Source of the DNA: an uncultured Eubacterium sp.
GTDB taxonomy: Bacteria > Bacillota > Clostridia > Lachnospirales > Lachnospiraceae
Direction: 5' to 3'
Length of the DNA: 13,160 bases
Assembly (NCBI GenBank): GCA_910586045.1
Contig: CAJUIH010000099.1
Location: 1-13,160 of the forward strand
The notes beneath the pieces are model-generated. The model saw nothing but the letters and a program-made list of their open reading frames with translations, had not been told where the DNA came from and ran no database searches. Position 1 is the first letter of the stretch, and each line of letters starts with the position of its first letter. Below are positions 1-5,942 of this stretch, piece by piece. The translations under genes and the position numbers were made by a program.

Positions 1-1
1 T

Positions 2-97
2 TTGACAGAAGTAGAAAGAACATATCCGGCTGCGCTGGGATTCATCAAAAAAATGTATCAGATTATTGAGTGGAGTTTGTTTGGAAATATATCATGA
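2..97 (+). CDS. 3' end of an unidentified gene (partial)
   Basis: One frame is open from the window edge to a TGA at 95-97, coding for 31 residues that include ERTYPAALGF and end in EWSLFGNIS. The other two forward frames have stops within this stretch. The amino-acid mix looks like an ordinary protein tail, and an intrinsic terminator follows at 217-250, as expected after the last gene of a transcript. The start lies outside the window and I do not recognise the family. In an AT-rich region 31 open codons are weak evidence by themselves. By position it would be an accessory or transfer gene of the mobile element. Confidence 0.35.
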   Translation: MTEVERTYPAALGFIKKMYQIIEWSLFGNIS

Positions 98-216
98 TTA
101 GCTATGCGCTGGTATATATCTGGTATATCATTCATATAGTCATGGTATTGTACTGAAAATGGCGTGATATGATGATAGTATGAGTCAGATAGAACATAAA
201 TACGGATAGAATAAAG

Positions 217-250
217 AGCCTTGCGGGGAATAATCCTTGCAGGGCTTTTT
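217..250 (+). terminator. Intrinsic terminator in the mobile element
   Basis: AGCCTTGC (217-224) pairs with GCAGGGCT (239-246), eight pairs with one G-U, and is followed directly by a T run (246-250). It would end transcription of whatever gene finishes near 97. A similar sequence (GAGCCTTG with CAAGGCTC plus T run) recurs between xis and int. Confidence 0.6.
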
Positions 251-945
251 ATTGTGCCTGTATTTGTCTGTATGAGCGTTATAGGACGTTATGAAAGTGC
301 TATAGAGTATGCTATATGGTGCTTAGAAGTGCATTCAGAATATGTGTGGTGCTTATAGTATGGTGTTTTGAATTATTTTGCGTTTGGCTTTGTAACACGC
401 TAGAAGCCAATTTAAGGGCATTTTGATATTAGGCTAGAATAATTAGGCTAAGTAATAAAATGTCTTAAAATCGGTTTTAGAGCGTTCTAGGTCATATGGT
501 AGTATGGGGTGTGGTATCGTGAGAAGATAGCGTTTGACCCCTGTTAGTGAGAGCTAACATAGCAATACACATTTTTTTCCACATAGAAAATTTTTGCATA
601 ACTATCTTACTTCTATTTTTATCTTTCAAACATTAATCGAATTATTCCAACATCAAAAGAGAAAAAGTAAGTGCAAGACAAATTCAAAAACAGAGAGAGT
701 GAAAAATCATGCAATCAGAAAAGGTAATGCAAATATGGAATAGAAAATATGAAAAGTAAATTTTGAAAAGAAAATATCGGATATGAAAAATTCATGAATA
801 CTCATGCAAATAATGAAGCTGTGTCAAATTATGTACGTGAAAAATATAGCATCGAGATTCAAGTGTTGAAAGCAAGACATTTCTGTACAGAAAGAAGAGA
901 AGAAGTAAGTGAAAGAACATTTTAATAAACAATAAGGAAGAAAGG
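251..945. other. AT-rich stretch of the mobile element without a convincing gene
   Basis: No long reading frame with a ribosome site is visible. Seen here: a direct repeat TGGTGCTTA at 317-325 and 347-355; ATTAGGCTA twice near 429-450; a small hairpin TGTTAG/CTAACA at 542-559; and a purine-rich tract from about 655 to 945. Two similar stretches lie in it: AGTAAGTGCAAGACAAATT near 666 and AGTAAGTGAAAGAACATTT near 903. Two very short frames, 709-759 (16 codons) and 794-925 (43 codons), end before xis but lack a good Shine-Dalgarno site. The repeats could be recombinase or regulator sites or remnants of a decayed gene; the sequence alone does not decide this. Confidence 0.45.
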
Positions 946-1185
946 ATGATTTTTATAAGTATGACAGAAAGCAATATGATGAATGACAAAAAATTTGTAC
1001 CTATATGGGAGAAATTTACATTAACTATCAGTGAAGCATCTGAATATTTCAATCTGGGAGAAAAGAAACTGAGATTTTTAGCGGATAGCTATAACGATTA
1101 TGGATTTGTACTGCAAAATGGAAACAAAACACTGATTAAGCGTAAGAAATTTGAAGAATTTATAAACGAGACAAATGCGGTTTGA
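946..1185 (+). CDS. xis: Tn916-type excisionase (Xis)
   Basis: This 79-residue basic protein resembles the Tn916 excisionase (67 residues). Both share the pattern PIWEKFTLTISEASEYF, then GEKKLRFLA, then a GN.T.IKRKKFE strand near the end. Xis is a winged-helix DNA-bending protein that directs the integrase toward excision. The chosen ATG has AAGGA seven bases upstream (934-938). In-frame ATGs at codons 6, 11 and 12 would give a length closer to Tn916 Xis but lack as good a ribosome site. The gene lies directly before int on the same strand, as in Tn916, but a terminator-like hairpin separates the two. Identification rests on family similarity recalled from memory and on synteny, and both agree. 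Confidence 0.9.
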   Translation: MIFISMTESNMMNDKKFVPIWEKFTLTISEASEYFNLGEKKLRFLADSYNDYGFVLQNGNKTLIKRKKFEEFINETNAV

Positions 1186-1216
1186 CTGTGAAAATATAGA
1201 TTTAGTGATAGATTTT

Positions 1217-1264
1217 GAGCCTTGGATATGGTATGATGTACAATATCGTGGCAAGGCTCTTTTT
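1217..1264 (+). terminator. Terminator-like hairpin between xis and int
   Basis: GAGCCTTG (1217-1224) pairs perfectly with CAAGGCTC (1252-1259), followed by five T (1260-1264). GATAT (1225-1229) can pair with ATATC (1243-1247), extending the stem with a four-base bulge on one side. The hairpin ends 22 bases before the int start codon. A weak promoter (TTGAGC, 18 bp, TACAAT at 1240-1245) could lie within the stem-loop. It would limit xis-to-int read-through and let int be expressed separately. Confidence 0.55.
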
Positions 1265-1285
1265 CGTAAAGGAAAGGGGTTAAGC

Positions 1286-2482
1286 ATGAGTGTAAAAAGA
1301 CGGGATAATAAAAATCGTGTTTTACGCAATGGTGAAAGCCAGCGTCCAGATGGGAGATATGCGTATGTATATGTAGATGCAAATGGAAAACAGAAGTTCC
1401 TCTATAGCTGGAAATTAGAGAACACGGACAAAGTGCCACAGGGGAAACGCGACTGTATATCTTTACGGGAAAAGATTAAAATGCTCAAAAAAGATATAGA
1501 TGACGGGATTGTAACTCATGGCGGTGAAATGACAGTTTTGCAGCTTGTACAGAAATATGTTGGACAGAAAACAGGTGTAAGGCATAATACGGAGGCAAAC
1601 TATAAATTTGTAATCAATATTATAAAGAAGGAAGCCTTTGGTGAAAAACGTATAGATAAAATCAAATTATCAGATGCCAAAGAATGGCTGATAAAACTGC
1701 AGTCAGATGGAAGAGGGTACAGCACAATCCATACTGTAAGGGGAGTTGTAAGGCCCGCATTCCAGATGGCGGTTGATGATGATCTGATACGAAAGAATCC
1801 GTTTGAATTTATGCTTGCTACTGTAGTAGTGAATGACAGTGTTACAAGAGAAGCCATTACGAGGAAACAGGAACGGGATTTTCTGGAGTTTGTAAAAAAC
1901 GATAAACATTTCTGTATATACTATGATGCAATTTATATTCTGTTTTATACAGGACTCCGTATATCTGAATTTGTTGGTCTTGTGAAGTCGGATATTGATT
2001 TTGAAACCGGGAAGATAAAAGTGGAACGCCAGTTACAGAGAAAAAGAAACATGGAATATATTATTGAGGATACTAAGACACCAAGCGGTGTGAGATATAT
2101 TCCAATGACAACAGAAGTCAGAGAATGTTTCAGACGCATTATCGAAAAACGGAAAAATCCGAAAACTGAACCCAGGATAGACGGATGTGCCGGATTTCTA
2201 TTTTTGGATAAGAACGATATGCCAATGGTGGCATTGCACTGGGAAAAATATTTTCAGCATATCGTAGAGAAGTACAATAAAATCTATAAGGTGCAGATGC
2301 CTAAAATAACGCCTCATGTATGCAGGCATACGTTCTGTTCCAATATGGCTAAGTCGGGCATGAATCCAAAGACATTACAGTATATTATGGGACATTCAGA
2401 TATTGGCGTTACATTAAATACATATACACATGTAGGGTATGAAGATGCCGAAAAGGAAATGAAACGGGTACAGGAAGCGTAA
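1286..2482 (+). CDS. int: Tn916-family tyrosine recombinase (integrase)
   Basis: This 398-residue site-specific recombinase excises and inserts the element. The N-terminal arm-binding domain (about residues 1-75, with KRRDNKNRVL, GESQRPDGRY and VPQGKRDCISLREKI) is very like Tn916 Int. A SAM-like core-binding domain follows (about 80-185), then the catalytic domain. Its active residues are Arg225 (TGLRISE), Lys264 (TKTPSG), His344 and Arg347 (HVCRHTF), His370 (MGHSDI) and nucleophile Tyr380 (NTYTH). All are present, and the length matches the family (about 400), so it should be active. The frame is open upstream to 1175, but the ATG at 1286 matches the family N-terminus and follows GGAAAGGGG; the upstream part crosses the hairpin at 1217-1264. 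Few alternatives are credible. Confidence 0.96.
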   Translation: MSVKRRDNKNRVLRNGESQRPDGRYAYVYVDANGKQKFLYSWKLENTDKVPQGKRDCISLREKIKMLKKDIDDGIVTHGGEMTVLQLVQKYVGQKTGVRHNTEANYKFVINIIKKEAFGEKRIDKIKLSDAKEWLIKLQSDGRGYSTIHTVRGVVRPAFQMAVDDDLIRKNPFEFMLATVVVNDSVTREAITRKQERDFLEFVKNDKHFCIYYDAIYILFYTGLRISEFVGLVKSDIDFETGKIKVERQLQRKRNMEYIIEDTKTPSGVRYIPMTTEVRECFRRIIEKRKNPKTEPRIDGCAGFLFLDKNDMPMVALHWEKYFQHIVEKYNKIYKVQMPKITPHVCRHTFCSNMAKSGMNPKTLQYIMGHSDIGVTLNTYTHVGYEDAEKEMKRVQEA

Positions 2483-2490
2483 AACAGCGG

Positions 2491-2563
2491 TTAGTAAAAT
2501 ATGAAAAAGGAATCAATTTACTAAGATTTTTACTAATTTTGAAAGCAAAGTTATACTAATTTA
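2491..2563. repeat. TACTAA repeat cluster, candidate integrase arm-type sites
   Basis: TACTAA occurs at 2519, 2531 and 2554 (the last two as TACTAATTTT and TACTAATTTA), and its inverse TTAGTA occurs at 2491. Tn916 Int binds short direct repeats (DR2) inside both element ends through its N-terminal domain. The position, 10-80 bp after int, fits such arm sites. The match to the Tn916 DR2 sequence is from memory and only approximate. Confidence 0.4.
2529..2557 (+). promoter_or_regulatory. Possible outward promoter at the element end
   Basis: TTTACT (2529-2534), a 17-base spacer and TATACT (2552-2557) resemble a sigma-A promoter reading toward the phosphatase gene at 2678. It overlaps the TACTAA repeats, so integrase binding could compete with transcription. 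The DNA is AT-rich, which raises the chance of a false match. Confidence 0.35.
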
Positions 2564-2677
2564 TGCCGTATTTTGCCACAAAAAGTAAAAATCTGTTCTG
2601 TTAAATGATTTTCAAAAAAAGGTGTGAAAGCCTTGAAAATACAGTAAAATCAGCGCAATAAAGGAGGAAAAACCACA

Positions 2678-3145
2678 ATGATAAAAATACTATTCATCTG
2701 CCACGGCAACATCTGCCGAAGCCCCATGGCCGAATACACCATGAAACACCTAGCCAGCCAGCACCACCTAGCCCACACACTCGAAATCGCATCAGCAGCC
2801 ACCAGCACAGAAGAAATCGGCAATCCAGTTTACCCTCCGGCAAGAAAGGAACTCGCACGCCACGGGATTGGATGCGCAGGGCATCATGCAAGGCAGGTTA
2901 CGAGGTCGGATTATGACGATTATGATTATTTGATTGTGATGGATAGCACCAATGTTCGAAATTTAAATCGGATTATCGGCGGCGACCCTGAGGGAAAGGT
3001 TTATAAGCTGAGAAGCTTTGCGGGTGTGGAGGGGGATATTGAAGACCCTTGGTATACGGGAGCGTTTGATCAGGTGTATCAACAGATTCTGGAAGGGTGC
3101 CGGGGGCTGTTAACGCAAATCGAACAGAAAATGGGTAAATTGTGA
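2678..3145 (+). CDS. Low-molecular-weight protein tyrosine phosphatase
   Basis: The 155-residue cytoplasmic enzyme has the normal family length. It removes phosphate from phosphotyrosine through a cysteine intermediate. The P-loop is at the N-terminus (ICHGNICRSP: nucleophile Cys8, Arg14, Ser15), and the general acid Asp123 lies in the conserved DPWY motif (residues 123-126). Start: AAGGAGG at 2661-2667, ten bases before the ATG. In Firmicutes such enzymes often counteract tyrosine kinases of capsule regulation, but no such genes are nearby. The odd feature is composition. Apart from Met codons, the first 50 codons end in A or C except CAG28 and AAT49, whereas about 23 of codons 71-100 end in G or T. 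The protein looks intact, so this resembles a recombinant gene. Its natural promoter may have been displaced by the mobile element. Confidence 0.93.
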   Translation: MIKILFICHGNICRSPMAEYTMKHLASQHHLAHTLEIASAATSTEEIGNPVYPPARKELARHGIGCAGHHARQVTRSDYDDYDYLIVMDSTNVRNLNRIIGGDPEGKVYKLRSFAGVEGDIEDPWYTGAFDQVYQQILEGCRGLLTQIEQKMGKL

Positions 3146-3172
3146 ACTTTAGATTAAATTGTCTTAATATCC

Positions 3173-3193
3173 AAAAAATAACGTCTATTTTTT
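3173..3193 (+). terminator. AT-only hairpin after the phosphatase
   Basis: AAAAAATA (3173-3180) and TATTTTTT (3186-3193) are perfectly complementary around a five-base loop, 27 bp after the stop codon. The stem has no GC pair, so as an intrinsic terminator it would be weak. It may instead be just AT-rich spacer. Confidence 0.3.
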
Positions 3194-3225
3194 CGCATTA
3201 TAAACTAAAGCGTGTAAATAATTAT

Positions 3226-3276
3226 GAATTTCACAAGGAAATTACAAAAAGAAATTATAAAACGAAATTTCAAATG
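3226..3276. repeat. 13-bp tandem repeat upstream of the protease
   Basis: GAAATT begins at 3238, 3251 and 3264, exactly 13 bp apart, each followed by a similar A-rich tail (ACAAAAA, ATAAAAC, TCAAATG). A degenerate fourth unit, GAATTTCACAAG, starts at 3226. The array ends just before the ribosome site of the protease. It could be a regulator-binding array or an unstructured translation-enhancing leader. No clear sigma-A promoter was found in 3146-3225. Confidence 0.5.
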
Positions 3277-3292
3277 GACAGGAGATGGATGA

Positions 3293-5464
3293 ATGAAAAA
3301 AAGACGGTTAGGTGCATGGCTGCTGGCGGTATCGGTGGCGTTTGTTTCTGCGGCGGCTTCGTTTTTGGCAGGGCCTGCGGGACTGGCTTTTGCACAGGAT
3401 AACGGGCAGACAGTAATAGAAGCGCCGGTAGAGGGCACTTATGTAAAAGGGGAAGCGTTGATTTCTATGACGACGACGCAGGCGGCGGCGTTGACGAAAG
3501 AGGGGACGGTGAATTTTGACCGAAAGATCCAGGTGGAAGAATGCTGGGATTTTGGGGCTGCAGAGGATGAGTCGTCCAATCGGGTCCGGGATTTTGTCGC
3601 GCTGGTTCGTTCGGATACGTATTCTACACAGGAATTGATGGAAATTGTATCGGAGAAATATTATGTGGACGCGGTTGCGCCAAACAGTTATGCGCATTTG
3701 TGTGATACGGGCAGCGATCCCCTTTCGGATTATCAATGGTATCTGAATGGAGAGGGCGCGATGCTGACAGACAGCATGGGGATCCATGCCGCGGGGATGC
3801 AGGTTAGTACTTCGATGCAGCCAGTGGTGGCGCTGATTGACACGGGGGTTGATTATACGAATGAAGATATCAAAGATTCCATGTGGGTGAATCCGTATCA
3901 GTCCCAAGGGCTGGAGGGTACCTATGGTTATGATTTTGCGGAAAATGACGCTGATCCGATGGACCGTTTTGGGCATGGGACGCATTGCGCTGGTATTATT
4001 GCTGCGCAGACAGGCAATGGAACCGGGATTGCCGGAATCAGCAATGCAAAAATTATGGCTCTGAAAGTTGCAAAAGATGGGGAAGATACGTTTGAAACGG
4101 CAGGCGTGATTGCCGCGTATGAGTATGTGATTCGCGCACAGCAGTTAGGCGTTCCGATTGCGGCTGTAAATTGTTCTTGGGGCGGCGGATATGATACGGG
4201 CGCGGTTTTGAATACGTTGATTGATAAAATGGGGGAAAACGGCGCATTGTCTGTGTTTGCGGCCGGTAATGACGGGATTAACTGGGATGCGGTTGCCGTT
4301 TCAAGGCGTCAGACGCCGTATGATATGAAAAGTAATTACATTGTGATTGTTGGGGCGAGTGATGAAAACGATGACCGGGCGTTTTTTTCGGATTATGGAA
4401 AAACACAGGTAGATTTATTTGCACCGGGATCCAATATTCTTTCGACGGTACATGAAACGAGGTTTTTGCCCCAGTTTTGGACACAGGAAAAACGGGAAAA
4501 GATGACGGTATATTACAATACGTTTGACCAGGTGTCCGGCCTGTATACGGCGGAGAACATAGAAAATCTGCGGACGAATTATACGGTTGGCCTTTCGTAT
4601 GAGGCTGGCGTGGGGTTTGCGGATCATGGGAATGGATCCCTCAAGTATACGGTAAGGAGAAACCGGAATGTGTTTTATCCGATGGAAGCCGGAAATACGG
4701 TACAGAAAAATGGACAGGAACAGGCAGGGTTTATTTACCTGGATGTAACGGATTTGCATTTGGACACGGAACAGACCTATTATATCAGCGGCCTGATGAT
4801 GGAAGAAGGCGCAGATGATGCATCGCTGTGGGAGCCGTTTGAAAAAGTCAGCAGTGCCAAAGATTCCCGTTTTATTGTATCGGGAGGACGGACCTATCTT
4901 GCTTTAATCGGCATTATGACGCAAAGTATACGGACGTCAACGTATTATATTGACAATCTTGCCATTTCCGTACCGGATCCGGATTTGTCGCAGTTTGAAA
5001 AATGCAGCATAATGTCCGGCTCTTCGATGGCTGGGCCGATGGTATCGGCAGCGGCGGCGATTCTGCGCGCGGCAAATCCGGCGCAAAAGGCTTCCGGGAT
5101 CCGCAGTATGCTGATGGCATGTACAAGAAGCGCGGATGGGGTTGCGAACGCTTGCGTAACAGGTGGAATTTTAGATTTGTCCCATGTGTCTGTCCGGGCT
5201 TTTGGCCTGAAGCTGAACAAAACATCGGCGAATGTCCGTTACGGGAAGACGCTGCAGTTAAAAGCGGTTGTTTCTCCGTCTAATGTGTCGAATGCAAAGG
5301 TGACATGGTCTTCTGGCAACACGAAATATGCCGTGGTATCTGCTTCGGGCAAAGTTACGGTGAAAAAAGCGGGTATTGGGAAAAAAGTAAAAATTACCGC
5401 TGCGACAAAGGATGGTTCGAAGCTGAAGAAAACCTGCACCATATCTATATTAAAAGCAAAATAA
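3293..5464 (+). CDS. Secreted subtilisin-like (S8) serine protease with an inserted domain and C-terminal Ig-like domain
   Basis: The predicted protein has 723 residues. The signal peptide is residues 1-34 (KKRR, hydrophobic core, likely cut after AFA). A propeptide-like region follows (about 45-137). The catalytic triad is Asp183 (LIDTGVD), His228 (GHGTHCAG) and Ser578 (SGSSMAGP), with oxyanion Asn326 (AAGND); all are present. In ordinary subtilisins the stretch between the FAPG strand (residue 377) and the serine loop is short. Here about 185 residues (385-570) are inserted, ending in YYIDNLAIS, a pattern common in carbohydrate-binding-like beta-sandwiches. Residues 638-720 resemble a Big_2 Ig-like domain. 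No LPXTG anchor is seen, so the enzyme is probably released or held through the Ig-like domain. Start: AGGAG eight bases upstream of the ATG. It is followed by a strong terminator and looks like a single-gene unit. The substrate is unknown. Confidence 0.93.
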   Translation: MKKRRLGAWLLAVSVAFVSAAASFLAGPAGLAFAQDNGQTVIEAPVEGTYVKGEALISMTTTQAAALTKEGTVNFDRKIQVEECWDFGAAEDESSNRVRDFVALVRSDTYSTQELMEIVSEKYYVDAVAPNSYAHLCDTGSDPLSDYQWYLNGEGAMLTDSMGIHAAGMQVSTSMQPVVALIDTGVDYTNEDIKDSMWVNPYQSQGLEGTYGYDFAENDADPMDRFGHGTHCAGIIAAQTGNGTGIAGISNAKIMALKVAKDGEDTFETAGVIAAYEYVIRAQQLGVPIAAVNCSWGGGYDTGAVLNTLIDKMGENGALSVFAAGNDGINWDAVAVSRRQTPYDMKSNYIVIVGASDENDDRAFFSDYGKTQVDLFAPGSNILSTVHETRFLPQFWTQEKREKMTVYYNTFDQVSGLYTAENIENLRTNYTVGLSYEAGVGFADHGNGSLKYTVRRNRNVFYPMEAGNTVQKNGQEQAGFIYLDVTDLHLDTEQTYYISGLMMEEGADDASLWEPFEKVSSAKDSRFIVSGGRTYLALIGIMTQSIRTSTYYIDNLAISVPDPDLSQFEKCSIMSGSSMAGPMVSAAAAILRAANPAQKASGIRSMLMACTRSADGVANACVTGGILDLSHVSVRAFGLKLNKTSANVRYGKTLQLKAVVSPSNVSNAKVTWSSGNTKYAVVSASGKVTVKKAGIGKKVKITAATKDGSKLKKTCTISILKAK

Positions 5465-5487
5465 TGAATGAACGTACAGGCTTTACC

Positions 5488-5529
5488 GGCCGCCGGAGTG
5501 ATTTGCAATCGTCTCCGGCGGCCTTTTTT
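5488..5529 (+). terminator. Strong intrinsic terminator of the protease gene
   Basis: GGCCGCCGGAG (5488-5498) pairs perfectly with CTCCGGCGGCC (5513-5523) around a 14-base loop, followed by six T (5524-5529). It starts 24 bp after the protease stop codon. Confidence 0.92.
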
Positions 5530-5530
5530 C

Positions 5531-5629
5531 CAGTTCAGGTGTTCCGTTTTGGCTGGGAGGCCGCCGGATGAGGGACGCAGGTCTGGCTTGTGGTTCCGGC
5601 TACAGTTGTAACGCCTGATCGGAACGGTT
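5531..5629. repeat. MITE-like intergenic repeat, copy 1
   Basis: This roughly 99-bp unit shares 51 of 54 bases (5537-5590) with the reverse complement of 12971-13024. Its right end (5607-5629) also matches 13015-13037 at 20 of 23 bases in direct orientation. The left end (GTTCAGGTGTT) is a shortened inverse of that right end (AACGCCTGATCGGAAC). The unit therefore reads as terminal inverted repeat, core, terminal inverted repeat. No coding capacity was seen. It sits directly after a terminator, a typical safe site for small non-autonomous elements. Confidence 0.7.
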
Positions 5630-5670
5630 CCCCTTTTTGCTGTTTACTGCGTGAAAAGAAATAAAATTAC

Positions 5671-5699
5671 TTGTGAAATGGGGCAGGAATGCATATAAT
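5671..5699 (+). promoter_or_regulatory. Distal promoter for the DUF1653 gene
   Basis: TTGTGA (5671-5676), a 17-base spacer and a perfect TATAAT (5694-5699). Transcription would start near 5706, leaving a leader of about 235 nt before the gene at 5943. The ATGs at 5689 and 5698 lie upstream of or in the -10 element. This argues against translating the 105-codon frame (5689-6006) that begins there. Confidence 0.65.
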
Positions 5700-5942
5700 G
5701 GATAGTAAGATTAAAATTCGGTGGTACGGGAGAGACCATTTGGATTCATCACCTGGTACGGGGCGGGCTTTTTCAAACAGCCAGCGCGGCCAGGGGCAGT
5801 GTTTTATATATTCGGTGATTGAATATTGCACAATAAACCCGATAAACGGCGGGCCAGAAACAAATGATATTGTGCTGAAATTTTACGCCGTTTATATAGC
5901 ATGGATCTATTATTATAAATTAATAGAAGGAAGTAGTGCAGA
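5700..5942 (+). other. Long leader of the DUF1653 gene
   Basis: The leader contains a hairpin ATATTC/GAATAT (5808-5826), two TGGTACGGG repeats (near 5722 and 5753) and a second promoter. No known riboswitch or T-box consensus was recognised. A 105-codon frame runs through it and overlaps the start of the next gene, but it has no ribosome site downstream of the promoter. Confidence 0.35.
5870..5898 (+). promoter_or_regulatory. Proximal promoter candidate for the DUF1653 gene
   Basis: TTGTGC (5870-5875), a 17-base spacer and TATATA (5893-5898), giving a short leader of about 38 nt. It is weaker than the distal promoter but correctly placed. Confidence 0.4.

Larger units (their letters stand above)
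1..2660. mobile_element. Integrase end of a Tn916/Tn1549-type integrative conjugative element (partial)
   Basis: The stretch is much more AT-rich than the DNA after about 2690 and ends with a Tn916-type xis-int pair, the usual terminal module of these elements. In Tn916 the int gene lies close to one transposon end, so the boundary is inferred to fall between the int stop (2482) and the ribosome site of the next gene (2661). The exact junction cannot be placed without an empty site for comparison. The conjugation and cargo genes would lie to the left, outside the window. Only the integration module is seen, so calling the whole an ICE rather than a smaller integrase-carrying element is an inference. 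Confidence 0.65.

Noticed and set aside
542..559. TGTTAG/CTAACA hairpin as a terminator
   Set aside because: The T run begins more than ten bases after the stem, too far for an intrinsic terminator.
1175..1285. Upstream extension of the integrase frame
   Set aside because: It crosses a terminator-like hairpin, and the family N-terminus starts at 1286.
3308..3985. Long minus-strand frame of 225 codons opposite the protease
   Set aside because: It is a shadow of the protease gene: rich in Arg, His and Ile, with no ribosome site and no family resemblance.
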